Shown: piece after piece, positions 25,058 through 34,707 of the stretch
Layout of the letters: every line of letters starts with the position of its first letter
Numbering within the stretch: the first letter of the stretch is position 1
Assembly (NCBI RefSeq): GCF_000242915.1
Contig: NZ_AFRZ01000001.1
Coordinates: 2,542,001-2,606,000, forward strand
Source: Sulfurimonas gotlandica GD1
GTDB taxonomy: Bacteria; Campylobacterota; Campylobacteria; Campylobacterales; Sulfurimonadaceae
DNA length: 64,000 nt
Direction: 5' to 3'
Position numbers and translations under genes: made by a program
The notes under the pieces: generated by a model
Told to the model about the DNA's origin: nothing
Database searches by the model: none
The model's input: the letters and a program-made list of their open reading frames with translations, nothing else

Positions 25058-26271
25058 CATCCGGACACTTATGCTAAAATGTTGTTACAGAAAATATCTC
25101 TTCTTAAACTGTCCGAACTGAAACGACAACAGTGTCCGGATACTCCGTCATATGCAGTTCAACGGTAAGTCACAAGGCTTTTACTGGTTCACTCATTTAG
25201 ATAACTTTGTAACTATTGGATTTAAAGATAACTATACAAACAGAGGCTTAAATGATATACAAGTACAGTTCACAGCAGTTGGTATATATACACTAGGACT
25301 AAAAGCACTACTAAGATATGTTGATGATATATTTAAAGAAGTAACTACAGACTATAAACCTATCACTAGAGTTGATTTAAACATGTTTATACAGTCTGAT
25401 ATGTCTTGGTTAACTAAAGATATGTTTGTAAGTAGAAAACGCAAATACACTACTCATTTAAAAGAAGTTAGTTCTAAGTATAGACTTCAAACTCTCTACA
25501 TTGGTAAAGAGCCTTTTTTACTTCGTCTATATGATAAAAAAGAGGAACTAAAGAACTCTAAGAAAAGTGAACTTATGTATGAATACTTTTTAAATAATGG
25601 TTTCACTAGAGAGGATGATATGTTTAATCTAGAGTTTGAAATGCACCGTAAGTATCTAAAGACTTATAACATTGATACAGTAGAAGACTTACTAGGTCAT
25701 GCAGAGAAGCTTTTTAAAGAGTCTATGAACGCTATCAGATTAGTTGATTTATCTACCATATCAGAGAATGCTGTAAATACTATGAATAGATACAAAGCAG
25801 AGACTCATCCACTATGGCAGCACATAAGTGACTCTTACAAGCTAAAAGATTTTTTAGAAGTTGATATGCCTTTAGAGAGATTAAAGCGTAAAAACTACTC
25901 TTACACTATTGAAGAATCTATGAAAGAACATATAGCTCTAGCTAGAAAATATTATGTACATGGTGGCATAGTAGATGAACAGTTTTATGATGAGATACAA
26001 GAAGCTTTTGAAAAAAGTATAGAGCCTAAATATGATGATATTAAAAAGCCTATTAAACTACAAACAGTTTATGAAAACATAGATGAACCAATAAATCTAA
26101 AAGAGCTTGATGATATAGAACTAGAGAAGTATGTAAAAACTTTAGAGTCTTATATGACAAAGCCTGACTTAGATTTGCATGTGCTAATTAAAAAACATCA
26201 ACTGGCATTTATAGAGTTGGAACATAGGGGAAAACCTATTCAACAAGTGTTTCCTTTTTAGGTGGTGTGAT

Positions 26272-26346
26272 ATGTGTACTAAATATAGAGGACTTTATTT
26301 TTCAAATAAAGGTCTAGCAAACGATAGTGCGGTAGGTGTATTATGA
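26272..26346 (+). CDS. Possible 24-residue leader peptide before the HTH gene
   Basis: The frame MCTKYRGLYFSNKGLANDSA(VGVL) begins 10 bases after the rep stop, after a GGTGGTG sequence, and its TGA overlaps the ATG of the HTH gene. This overlap would allow translational coupling. An internal AT hairpin (TTTATTT/AAATAAA) is also encoded. It may be only a spacer between rep and the HTH gene. Confidence 0.3.
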   Translation: MCTKYRGLYFSNKGLANDSAVGVL

Positions 26347-26663
26347 ATGTTGAATTTGAAAACCTAAACCTAATAAAGCAGATGGCTTACGATATGCAAC
26401 TTCTAAAAAAGTTACTACAAGATAGCAGTTCTAAAAGATGGTTAAGTGTCAAAGAACTAGCTATTTATCTTAGTTATTCAAAGGATAGAATTTATAAAAT
26501 AAAAGATACAATTTTTATTGAGGGCATACATTTTTATAAAAAGAGTGGTAAAATACTCTTTGATAGAGTTGCAATTGATGAATGGGTTATCTCCAAGGAG
26601 AAAACAAATGAAATTAATCAATCGCAAAGGCAAGTTGTGGATAACATTTTATCATCAATCTAA
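26343..26663 (+). CDS. HTH (AlpA/MerR-like) excisionase-type protein
   Basis: This 106-residue protein has a winged HTH_17-type segment (RWLSVKELAIYLSYSKDRIY, about residues 39-58, then FYKKSGKILFDRVAIDEWV). This fold is used by AlpA regulators and excisionases to bind DNA beside tyrosine recombinases. It overlaps the integrase gene by 56 bases, and both belong to the element's integration module. It is a candidate directionality factor or regulator. Confidence 0.8.
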   Translation: MNVEFENLNLIKQMAYDMQLLKKLLQDSSSKRWLSVKELAIYLSYSKDRIYKIKDTIFIEGIHFYKKSGKILFDRVAIDEWVISKEKTNEINQSQRQVVDNILSSI

Positions 26664-27678
26664 GAGATACAGACGCTCTTTAAAACTTGATGATACAAAA
26701 GCTAACCGTAAACTAGCCGAATCAAAACTAATTCCTGAAATAGTACATAAGCTAAATCAAGATAAGTTCCTTGAAAATACTAATGTTAAAAAAGTACCAA
26801 CAGTTGATGAGTTTATGCAAATTAGCTTTGAGATACATGAGGCTTACAGAAGACCATTAAGCCAAAAAGATTATAAGTTTATCTATGAGAGACATATAAA
26901 GCCAATCTTTGGCAAAAGAATCATAGATGAGATAAAACCATCTGAAATAGCTACTTGGCAGAGTAAACTACTTAAAAAACTCTCTACTAAATCACTCACA
27001 ATGATACTAGCTGTTTTTAATGTTATGTTTAATGACGCTTTGGCTGATGAGCTTATTGCAAGAAACCCAATGAGCCTCATAAAAAAGCCTAAAAATATTT
27101 CAGTTAATGAGATACTTCCATTTAAACAAGATGAAATATTTAAGCTCTTAGGACATATCCAAGAAAGAATGAGGGCAGTATTTGCAATAGGTTTTTTTAC
27201 TGGGATGAGAACAGGCGAACTAGTAGCTTTAAAATGGAGTGATATAGACTTTGAAAATAATATCATTAAAGTAAGAAGAGCCAAAAGACAGAATGTCGAA
27301 TCTCTTCCTAAAACAAAATCAAGTATTAGGGATATTGATATTATTGATATTTTACTCCCATACTTACAAAATCATTTGAAGTTTAAACTTGATGATAGTG
27401 AGTATATGTTTAATAGTTTACATAAAAGACCTTTCACATGCTTCCATAGTATATCTAGAACTTATTGGAGACCAATATTTGAGAAAATAGATATAGCTTA
27501 TAGAAACCCTTATCAGATGAGACATACATTCGCAAGTATGATGATAAGTAATGGAGAAGATATATTATGGGTTAGTAAAATGCTAGGTCATACAAACTCT
27601 GCAATAACTCTCACTATGTATGCTAGATACATAGAAAATAAAGACAAAAAACGAGGTGCTTTTTTAATAGCTTCATAG
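26608..27678 (+). CDS. Phage-type tyrosine recombinase/integrase
   Basis: This 356-residue integrase has an arm-binding N terminus (KLINRKGKLWITFYHQSKRY), a SAM-like core-binding domain (about residues 65-165) and a catalytic domain with R201 (TGMRTGEL), a beta-hairpin Lys region (PKTKSS), R305-H306 (YQMRHTF), H328 (LGHTNS) and nucleophile Y338 (TMYARY). The first histidine of the HxxR box is replaced by Tyr (Y302), a tolerated variation. The ATG 26608 has an AAGGAG site and is preferred to the longer frame. It should mediate insertion of the surrounding element. Confidence 0.93.
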   Translation: MKLINRKGKLWITFYHQSKRYRRSLKLDDTKANRKLAESKLIPEIVHKLNQDKFLENTNVKKVPTVDEFMQISFEIHEAYRRPLSQKDYKFIYERHIKPIFGKRIIDEIKPSEIATWQSKLLKKLSTKSLTMILAVFNVMFNDALADELIARNPMSLIKKPKNISVNEILPFKQDEIFKLLGHIQERMRAVFAIGFFTGMRTGELVALKWSDIDFENNIIKVRRAKRQNVESLPKTKSSIRDIDIIDILLPYLQNHLKFKLDDSEYMFNSLHKRPFTCFHSISRTYWRPIFEKIDIAYRNPYQMRHTFASMMISNGEDILWVSKMLGHTNSAITLTMYARYIENKDKKRGAFLIAS

Positions 27679-27697
27679 TTTGTATCCTGACACAAAA

Positions 27698-27716
27698 GGG
27701 CACAAACTTGGGCACA
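27698..27716. repeat. GGGCACA direct repeats after the integrase
   Basis: GGGCACA at 27698-27704 and again at 27710-27716, 12 bases apart, lie 20 bp past the integrase stop. Short direct repeats in this place are often integrase arm-binding sites of an attachment region. No matching copy or tRNA-type core was found at the left side of the element, so the crossover point is not defined. Confidence 0.45.
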
Positions 27717-27819
27717 CTTCAAAAAGTAAGCATGGTTAAGCCCCTAAAACAAGGCTTTATACACCATTGTTCTTATTACTATTTATTCAACATCATTATA
27801 TAGATTAACCTTAAATCAA

Positions 27820-27909
27820 TTAATTAACTATCATGGTGAATGATTGTTAATTAAGAGTATTTCTATAAAAAAATTTAACCTATTATTAAAAAAATCATGA
27901 TTGTTAATT
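27820..27909. repeat. 14-bp inverted repeat and 13-bp direct repeat
   Basis: TTAATTAACTATCA (27820-27833) pairs with TGATTGTTAATTAA (27841-27854) at 13 of 14 positions across a 7-base loop. ATGATTGTTAATT occurs at 27840-27852 and again at 27897-27909. The 320-bp stretch 27679-27999 has no gene. The repeats could mark the attachment region of the element, an operator or the murJ-side boundary. Confidence 0.5.
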
Positions 27910-27999
27910 GTCCTACGGACAAATAACAGCCTCAAATGAGTGTTACATAATGATACTTAAGCCAAAGGTTGAAATATTGAAGTTAAAAAAGCTATTAAT

Positions 28000-29409
28000 T
28001 TATAAAACATAAGAACTAATAAAGTCTTTAAAAACCAAAAGCAACCCAGTAAAAACAACAGCCCCAAGCAGAAGATAAATAGTGTTTTTAGAACGAAGCA
28101 TCTCAAAGAAGTTTTTCACTCCAAAAACCTTTATAGTTAGAATAAAACTTACAAAACCACCTACTGTAGATGCAAGGGCTAGACCGCTTACTCCCATAGG
28201 AGATATTAGAGATAGTGCAAAGATTATGTATGTAGCTAGAGAGTAGGTTGCTATTTTGGCTGCTTTCATTTGCATTTCTTTAGCGTATAGCCATAGGACA
28301 AATAGTTTTTGCAGACCAAACGGAAGTAAGCCTATCATGTACATCTGTAGAACAAGAGTAGTGTTTTGAGTATCCTCAGCGTTAAAAGCACCTCTCTCAA
28401 AAAGAAGCCAAGTTATCTCACGAGATAGTACAAGTCCTCCGATGGCACTTGCAGTTAGTAAAAATGCTAAAAACCAAAATGCTTTTTGCAAAAAGAGCAG
28501 GGCTTTTTCTTCATCTTTGTTCTTTATGTATCTGGCAACTCTTGGAAAAAGAGCTATAGAAGTAGCGATGGCAAAAAGAGCAAGAGGGAGTTGGAAGATG
28601 CGGTTAGCGTAGTAAAGGTATGAGATAGAACCTGTGATGAGAAAAGAGGCTAAAAATGTATCTAAAAATGCACTTACTTGTGCAGTTGAGTTTCCCCACA
28701 TTGCAGGAAAGAATTGTCTTCTAAACTCTCTTGTATCTTTTTTGATGATTTTAGACTTTACTCTTAGGTGTCTGAATCCGCCTATTAGAAGTTTAGAGAG
28801 TCCCATTTTATATATGGCGATAACATGAACCCCAAGTTGCATAAGCCCACCGATAACTACACCCCAACTTAGGTAGTAGACTATATCTGCTTGGCTTTTG
28901 TCTTGTGATAGAAGTAGAGCAAAAATAAGCGATAAGTTTAAAAGAGCAGTTGAGAAAGCTGATGTTGCAAAGTGGTGTTTATACTGTAGCATAGTACTTA
29001 AAAATGTAACTGCAAAGATAAGTGGTAGATACCAGAAGTTTATAGCTACAAAGGGAGATGCTATCTCTATAGTCTTTTCATCAAAACCGACGGCTATAGC
29101 TTGAGTTGCTAATGCTGGTAGTAGGTTTACAAGTAGAGTGATTACGAGTATGATAGAGACGAAGACTATAAAGATATTTGCTGAGAATACACCCTTGTGT
29201 TTAGACTTGGCAAATGCCGGAATGAAAACCTGTGTAAATGCGCCTTCTGCAAAGATACGACGGAAAAGGTTTGGTAGTTTAAAAGCTATGAAAAAGATGT
29301 CACTATATATGTTTGCACCAAGCACTGATGCTGTCAGTAAATCTCTAATAAATCCTAAGATTCTTGAAAATAAAATTCCAAAACTGTTCGTGAAAATTGC
29401 TTTAAACAT
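28000..29409 (-). CDS. murJ: Lipid II flippase MurJ (MviN)
   Basis: This 469-residue membrane protein has about 14 helices and translocates lipid II to the periplasm for peptidoglycan synthesis. Family features include GFIRDLLTASVLGANIYSD near the start, FRRIFAEGAFTQVFIPAF near residue 50 and a charged central cavity. The ATG at 29409 (MFKAIFTNSF) is preferred to a TTG 45 bases upstream because it gives the usual N terminus of this family. It is a single gene, convergent with the element. Confidence 0.93.
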   Translation of the reverse strand: MFKAIFTNSFGILFSRILGFIRDLLTASVLGANIYSDIFFIAFKLPNLFRRIFAEGAFTQVFIPAFAKSKHKGVFSANIFIVFVSIILVITLLVNLLPALATQAIAVGFDEKTIEIASPFVAINFWYLPLIFAVTFLSTMLQYKHHFATSAFSTALLNLSLIFALLLSQDKSQADIVYYLSWGVVIGGLMQLGVHVIAIYKMGLSKLLIGGFRHLRVKSKIIKKDTREFRRQFFPAMWGNSTAQVSAFLDTFLASFLITGSISYLYYANRIFQLPLALFAIATSIALFPRVARYIKNKDEEKALLFLQKAFWFLAFLLTASAIGGLVLSREITWLLFERGAFNAEDTQNTTLVLQMYMIGLLPFGLQKLFVLWLYAKEMQMKAAKIATYSLATYIIFALSLISPMGVSGLALASTVGGFVSFILTIKVFGVKNFFEMLRSKNTIYLLLGAVVFTGLLLVFKDFISSYVL

Positions 29410-29577
29410 GGGCTTCTTTGTGTCTGTTTTATAGGTTTTACGAAAGTTTAACAAAACAATGTGTAAAACTATATTATTTATTATCTCTTTAAAAAGAAGT
29501 TTTGATTATAATCTTTTTATTTTAATAAAATTTAAATACAATACTCAAGCAATATTATCATCTATAAGGCAGAAAGA

Positions 29578-30195
29578 TTGAAGTTTATAAGACTTTGTAT
29601 ATTAATATCGATTCTTTATGTAACTCTATTCTCTTCAGAAAAAACCTATATTGAAAACGAACTTCTTGAAAAAATTACAAAAAAATATGGCAAATTTGCA
29701 AAAAACAGATTTTATACTCTTCAAAAAACTATAGATGCAAATAAAAAACTAAATGAGTTAGAGCAGTTAAAAGAAATAAATGACTTTTATAACGGAGTGA
29801 GATATGCAACCGATAAAAATCTTTATAGTGAAGATGATTATTGGGCTACTCCCGGGGAATTTTTAGGTAAAGACAGAGGTGATTGTGAAGATTATGTAAT
29901 CTCAAAATACTTTGCCCTAAAGCACCTTGGAATAGATACCAGAAAATTATATTTCACTTATGTAAAATCTACAAAATTTAAAGAAACACACATGGTCTTA
30001 ACTTATTTCAAAACTCCAAAAACTGAACCGCTAGTGCTAGATAATATTAATCATAGAATATTTAAAGCATCACAAAGGAAAGACTTGATTCCAATTTACA
30101 ACTTTAATCCGACTTTATTAAAAACAGATAAAAAGAAAAAATCTCACAAAAAATGGGATAAACTAAAATACAATATGGAAATGGGGAAAATATGA
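29578..30195 (+). CDS. lapG: LapG-type periplasmic cysteine protease
   Basis: This 205-residue bacterial transglutaminase-like cysteine proteinase has a signal peptide at residues 1-20. The catalytic triad is visible as C103 (RGDCEDYV), H138 (ETHMVL) and D155 (LVLDNI). LapG cuts large surface adhesins near the N terminus and so releases biofilm cells; it is held inactive by LapD when c-di-GMP is high. The start is TTG at 29578 after an AAGG site; it is the only start that includes the signal peptide. The stop overlaps lapD. Confidence 0.92.
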   Translation: MKFIRLCILISILYVTLFSSEKTYIENELLEKITKKYGKFAKNRFYTLQKTIDANKKLNELEQLKEINDFYNGVRYATDKNLYSEDDYWATPGEFLGKDRGDCEDYVISKYFALKHLGIDTRKLYFTYVKSTKFKETHMVLTYFKTPKTEPLVLDNINHRIFKASQRKDLIPIYNFNPTLLKTDKKKKSHKKWDKLKYNMEMGKI

Positions 30196-32114
30196 CACTT
30201 TTTAGACAAATAGCAATACTGCTATCAATATTTTTGATAATTTTACTTTCAACTGTTTTATTTTTAAACTTTAAAAATGCAAGTAAATCAGTTAGCCAAA
30301 GACTATATGAGGATGCGAAAAATACGGCAACTTCTCTTAGCTTATCATTGGCTAGTGCTAATGGTGATATCTCTATGATGTCTATCATGATAGATGCGAA
30401 TTTTGATAGTGGGCATTATGGGTATATATCTTTAGTAGATGTAGATGATGAACTACTTCATGAGAGAAAAACTCAGAATGATATGCCAAATGTTCCCGCA
30501 TGGTTTTTAAATGCTATTGATTTACAAGCGCCTATAGCCTTGGCAAATGTTTCAGCAGGTTGGAATCCCATTGGAATTTTAAATGTTCAGAGCAATGTAT
30601 CATATGCTTATACTCAATTATATACTATTTTAATAAGTCTGTTTGTATCCTTTTCAATTCTATCAACTATAGGTCTTGTTGTATTAAACTCTGTTTTAAT
30701 TATAATATTGAAACCACTTAAAAAGGTTCAACTACAGGCTGAAGCTGTTGTGAGAAATGAATTTGTTGTTGAAGATACAGATATCTTCACAAAAGAGTTT
30801 AGAGATGTAGTTGTTGGAATGAATACTATGGTTCTAAAATCTAAAGCTATGTTTGATAAAGGAAATATAGCTCTAAAAAAACAAAAAGAGTTAGAATACA
30901 CTGATAAAGTTACAAAACTTAAAAATCGTAAATACTTTATGCATAAATTACCAGAGTATTTAAAAGCAGATTCCTCATCAAACGGAGGAATAAATTTAAT
31001 CATAGAAATAAGTGGTTTAATAGAAGCAAATGATGAAATAGGTCATGATAGTGTTAATAAACTACTGTGTGATATAGCTGATGTACTCAGAGATTATTCA
31101 AGTCAACATCGACATGCAATACTAGCAAGAATGAATCCGACAGAGTTCTTTATATTGATACCAGACTTGTCGTATGAAGACGGAGTAATAGTAGTTGATG
31201 GTATTGATTGTTTTATTCAAGATATTGTGGACGAATATGACCTTGACTCTTCTGAAGTATATGCATCGATTGGACTAAGTGAGTATAGTTATAAAGATAA
31301 AGTTGGTGTACTCTTAGCCCGTGCAGATAGTGCACTAACACATTCAAAATATTTAAGAAATAATAAATATCTACAAAAAGTTGAAAATATTTCTGAGATT
31401 ATGAGTAATGATGAATGGAAAAGTGTTATAGGTAAAGCTATAAAGAAAAACAGTTTCTTCTTGAAAACACATAGTATACTAGACACCAAAAATAAAAAAG
31501 AGATTTATAAGTCTATATATTTTATATTAAAAACAGATGATGATACTACGTACGATTATGATCAGTTTATGTTACATGCTAATCAACTAAAACTAAGTAA
31601 TGGTATTTACAAAAATATATTAAATATGATATTTAAAAACCATGATACAAAACTATACGCAACTGCATGTTCATTTAAGCTATCTTATGACTTTATTATG
31701 CATGATGAGACATATAAATTTATGGAAAATCTTTTCACTTATTATGCTGCAAATTTACAGTTTAAATTGATTATTGAGTTGCCAGATAAGTTGGTTCGTA
31801 CAAATTCTCAAGAGGTTAAACAATATAAAACTTTATTTGATAAATACTCAATTGACATTGGAATAGGAGAGTTTATTGGTGAAAGTACAGATTATCAATA
31901 TTTACAAGATTTGAGACCTGTATATATTAAAGCAGATAAAAATTATTTTATAGATCAAAATGAACATATGTTGAGTGCTCTTAGACTTATTACAGATTCG
32001 GCTGGTATCTCTCTTATAGCTACAAGTGTAAATAATGATGGAGCTTTTCACAGTTTAAGTGAAAAAGATATCTATGTAATAGAAGGAGAGCTTACAAAGA
32101 CGATTAAACTTTAG
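30192..32114 (+). CDS. lapD: LapD-type c-di-GMP receptor
   Basis: This 640-residue inner-membrane protein has TM1 (residues 7-26), a LapD/MoxY-type periplasmic domain (27-145), TM2 (about 147-172), HAMP (173-225), and degenerate GGDEF and EAL domains. The GGDEF motif is NPTEF (315-319), and the EAL motif is replaced in a KKEIYKSIYF context, so neither domain should be catalytic. This is the LapD signature: c-di-GMP binding at the EAL domain makes the periplasmic domain sequester LapG. The ATG overlaps the lapG stop. No LapA-like adhesin gene is in the window. Confidence 0.9.
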   Translation: MTLFRQIAILLSIFLIILLSTVLFLNFKNASKSVSQRLYEDAKNTATSLSLSLASANGDISMMSIMIDANFDSGHYGYISLVDVDDELLHERKTQNDMPNVPAWFLNAIDLQAPIALANVSAGWNPIGILNVQSNVSYAYTQLYTILISLFVSFSILSTIGLVVLNSVLIIILKPLKKVQLQAEAVVRNEFVVEDTDIFTKEFRDVVVGMNTMVLKSKAMFDKGNIALKKQKELEYTDKVTKLKNRKYFMHKLPEYLKADSSSNGGINLIIEISGLIEANDEIGHDSVNKLLCDIADVLRDYSSQHRHAILARMNPTEFFILIPDLSYEDGVIVVDGIDCFIQDIVDEYDLDSSEVYASIGLSEYSYKDKVGVLLARADSALTHSKYLRNNKYLQKVENISEIMSNDEWKSVIGKAIKKNSFFLKTHSILDTKNKKEIYKSIYFILKTDDDTTYDYDQFMLHANQLKLSNGIYKNILNMIFKNHDTKLYATACSFKLSYDFIMHDETYKFMENLFTYYAANLQFKLIIELPDKLVRTNSQEVKQYKTLFDKYSIDIGIGEFIGESTDYQYLQDLRPVYIKADKNYFIDQNEHMLSALRLITDSAGISLIATSVNNDGAFHSLSEKDIYVIEGELTKTIKL

Positions 32115-32226
32115 TGCCAGAACTGCCAATGGTGCTGTTTTTTTTAAAGGTCTTTAACATACTATTAACAAATATTTGATTAAAATAAATGGTTTTATTT
32201 TTTAAATTTTATTTTATCGGGAAAAA

Positions 32227-34131
32227 ATGTCACTATTTGGCTCAAGCAAAACTAGCACATCATCATTAAAAAAGATTCGACCGACCGTTGTACGTACGCA
32301 GAACGTTGCAAAAGAGTTGATGTCAATCGCAAAATCTAACGATGTAAATGTAAATACTATAGATTTCAATATTCTAGAAGTTCAAACATATACAAGATTA
32401 AATAAGGGTGATAAAGAGGCAGACTGGGAAGAGGCGGCTGCTGAAGACCTTACAGAGCTAGAAGACAAGGGTGCCATACTAGATAAAAATTTTCAAATTA
32501 AACAGATGTATGAGATAGAGATTTTTTCAAAAATAGAAAACGATCCATACGGTGACTTTCACTTGGCAGTTGGTGCAAATGCTACTAAGTGTAAAGTATA
32601 CCTAAGCATAAGAGAGGGTTCGAAAGTATCTTATAACCCAAGGTTTGAGCAAGAACTTTTAATACTCATAAATAAGAGTAAAGTCCGTGCAAATATTCTT
32701 ATTAATATTTTTGATGAGATGCTTCCAGATATTGTCTCAAAGATTGCTGCTCATGTTAGAGTAGAAGAGAAAGCTGTTTATGACAAGAATGAAGCACACT
32801 TAATAGCTGAAGCTTATGAACCAACTCCTACTACAAACGATGCTCTGATTTTTCACTATGATAAAAAAGATACAGTAAATGACAAAGAGAAAGTAGACTA
32901 TGCAAATAGAGGTTTTATTAAGAGTGTACATAAGGATGAACTTCTTATAGAATATGTAAAGATAAAAGAGGGTAAACCTGGTAGAAACTGTCGTGGTGAG
33001 TTTATGGAACCAAAAGAGCCAATAGAAGCAAATGTCCCAACTTTTACTACTGATGACACAATAAAAGTTGTAGAGAGTGAGAAAAATATTGAGTATCGTG
33101 CAGTTGAAAATGGATATATTGCTCTTGAAGGAAGTGTTTATACTATACAGTCTGATGTAGATATAGGTGAAATTAGTTTTAAAACAACAGGCTCCATTAC
33201 AGCTGGTGTTGACTCAGATGTGAATATAAGTGTAAAAGAGACAGACGCCGTAAAAGATGCCATAGGTGCCGGTATGTCAGTTGAAGTCAGTGAAATTGAC
33301 ATTGAAGGTAATGTCGGTTCAAATGCTAAAGTTATAGCTTTAAAAGCTAACATAGGCGGACAGACTCATAAAACTGCAACAATAAGAGCAGACAACTTAA
33401 GTATAAATGTTCATAAAGGAAAAGCGTATGGAAAAAATATTCATATAACTAGACTTGAACATGGAGAGGTAGATGGAGATATTGTTGAAGTTTCTCAGGC
33501 AATGGGTGGACATATACGAGCAAAAGAAATATCTATAGAATTGTGCGGGTCTTATGTAAATGCAACAGCTTCAAGACTTATAGAGATAAAAAAACTTCAA
33601 GGAAGTGAAAATATCTTTACTATAGATCCGGTTCTAAAAAAATCTGCTCAAGAGGGACTTAACGAGAACCAAGAAAGTATAATGGAGCTAGAGAATTCAG
33701 TTAAAAATATTAAAAAAGAGATAGACACATATACAAATCTTGTTAAAGATAATCAAGCAACTTTTAATGATGTGAAAAAACGTCTAATCCACTACAAAAA
33801 GAATGGAGTGAAGATGCCTACGTCTTTTGTAAAGCAGTATAAGCAGTTTCAAAAAGTTCAAGAGCACTTAGTGAATATTAAAAAAGAGTTTAATATTAAG
33901 AATGATCAGCTAAATTTATTGACCACTAAGACAGCTTCATTTCAAGATAATATCTTCGATGCAAGAATTATTAACAGAGATAAATGGACAGGATATAATG
34001 AGATAATCTTTAAACTTGTAGATCCACCAATAGAAGTGTCAATGAAGCCGCCGGAAGGCTCACCAGATAAAATTTTCGCGATTGTAGAACTTGAAGATGG
34101 TACGTATGAGATAGAGGCGGTTAAAGAGTAG
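32227..34131 (+). CDS. FapA/DUF342 family protein
   Basis: This 634-residue protein has an N-terminal region (1-200), a central DUF342 beta-helix (about 220-440, with repeated short strands such as GSITAGVDSDVNISV and EGNVGSNAKVIALKANIGGQ) and a C-terminal coiled coil (about 475-570). DUF342/FapA proteins are widespread in bacteria; roles in polarity or cell-envelope processes have been proposed. The function here is not predictable. The next gene, ruvA, starts with no gap after its TAG. Confidence 0.82.
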   Translation: MSLFGSSKTSTSSLKKIRPTVVRTQNVAKELMSIAKSNDVNVNTIDFNILEVQTYTRLNKGDKEADWEEAAAEDLTELEDKGAILDKNFQIKQMYEIEIFSKIENDPYGDFHLAVGANATKCKVYLSIREGSKVSYNPRFEQELLILINKSKVRANILINIFDEMLPDIVSKIAAHVRVEEKAVYDKNEAHLIAEAYEPTPTTNDALIFHYDKKDTVNDKEKVDYANRGFIKSVHKDELLIEYVKIKEGKPGRNCRGEFMEPKEPIEANVPTFTTDDTIKVVESEKNIEYRAVENGYIALEGSVYTIQSDVDIGEISFKTTGSITAGVDSDVNISVKETDAVKDAIGAGMSVEVSEIDIEGNVGSNAKVIALKANIGGQTHKTATIRADNLSINVHKGKAYGKNIHITRLEHGEVDGDIVEVSQAMGGHIRAKEISIELCGSYVNATASRLIEIKKLQGSENIFTIDPVLKKSAQEGLNENQESIMELENSVKNIKKEIDTYTNLVKDNQATFNDVKKRLIHYKKNGVKMPTSFVKQYKQFQKVQEHLVNIKKEFNIKNDQLNLLTTKTASFQDNIFDARIINRDKWTGYNEIIFKLVDPPIEVSMKPPEGSPDKIFAIVELEDGTYEIEAVKE

Positions 34132-34698
34132 ATGATAGTTGGAATAAACGGTAATGTAATATATAAAGAGCCAGCATTTGTGCATGTTGATGTAAGTGGA
34201 GTAGTTTATGAAGTTTTTATCTCTTTACATACTTTCTCGACTTTAGGAAATGCTGAGGTAAAACTCTTAACAACGCAGATAATTCGTGAAGATGCTCAGT
34301 TGCTTTTTGGATTTTTAGATATGGCAGAGAAAAAAATGTTTGAGCGACTCATAAAGATAAGCGGAGTTGGTCCAAAAGTGGCAATGGCAATTTGCTCAAC
34401 TTACACACCAAATCAGTTTGCAACAGTCATAAATAACAAAGATATGAACGGTGTAAAAAAAGTACCTGGAATCGGACCTAAAAGTGCAGGACGAATTTTA
34501 GTTGAGCTAAGTGGTTTTGATGTTGAACTTGTATCATCTGGCGATGCCCCTAAGAGTTTAGCATTTAACCAAGCAAGTGAAGCACTTGAATCACTTGGAT
34601 TTAAGAAAGATAAAATTTCTAAAGTTCTAAGTTTATGTAAAGGTGAAGATACTGCTTCACTGGTAAAAGAGGCTCTAAAACTACTTCAAACTATCTAA
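34132..34698 (+). CDS. ruvA: Holliday junction DNA helicase subunit RuvA
   Basis: This 188-residue protein has an OB-fold domain I (1-65), tandem helix-hairpin-helix motifs (ISGVGPKVAMAI and VPGIGPKSAGRILVEL, residues 78-125) and a C-terminal UBA-like domain III (about 140-188). RuvA binds four-way junctions and loads RuvB for branch migration. It directly follows the FapA-like gene, so both are translated from one message. Confidence 0.96.
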   Translation: MIVGINGNVIYKEPAFVHVDVSGVVYEVFISLHTFSTLGNAEVKLLTTQIIREDAQLLFGFLDMAEKKMFERLIKISGVGPKVAMAICSTYTPNQFATVINNKDMNGVKKVPGIGPKSAGRILVELSGFDVELVSSGDAPKSLAFNQASEALESLGFKKDKISKVLSLCKGEDTASLVKEALKLLQTI

Positions 34699-34707
34699 GG
34701 CAATATT

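Larger units (their letters stand above)
22535..25156 (+). mobile_element. Complete IS21-family insertion sequence, 2622 bp
   Basis: The element has TGCA ends. The left inverted repeat begins TGCAAAAAACGGAG and the right, read inward, TGCATATGACGGAG; both continue to a CGGACAC motif. The direct repeat GTTCAAC at 22528-22534 and 25157-25163 is a 7-bp target duplication, within the usual IS21 range. Several copies of TCGGACAC/CGGACACTAATGCCG near the left end are the multiple transposase-binding repeats typical of IS21. It encodes istA and istB, both intact, so it may be active. Confidence 0.93.
22316..26261 (+). pseudogene. Rep_trans/RstA-like replication initiator, split by IS21
   Basis: The gene is in two halves. 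Codons 22316-22534 encode MENENNISSNLPNVISGIDT to FEFN. After the IS and its 7-bp duplication, the same frame resumes at 25164 with GKSQGFYWFTHLDNF and ends at 26261. Rejoined it would be 438 residues. The right half has LYIGKEPFLLRLYDKKEEL, the signature of the Rep_trans family of rolling-circle initiators (phage RstA, Tn916-type factors). Codons join exactly, so the break is due to the IS alone. Replication or excision-linked replication of the element is probably lost. Confidence 0.85.

Noticed and set aside
26608-27678. Tyrosine recombinase as a possible integron integrase for the cassette at 18 kb
   Set aside because: It shows a phage-type arm-binding N terminus and sits with an AlpA-like HTH gene; the IntI-specific additional segment was not seen.
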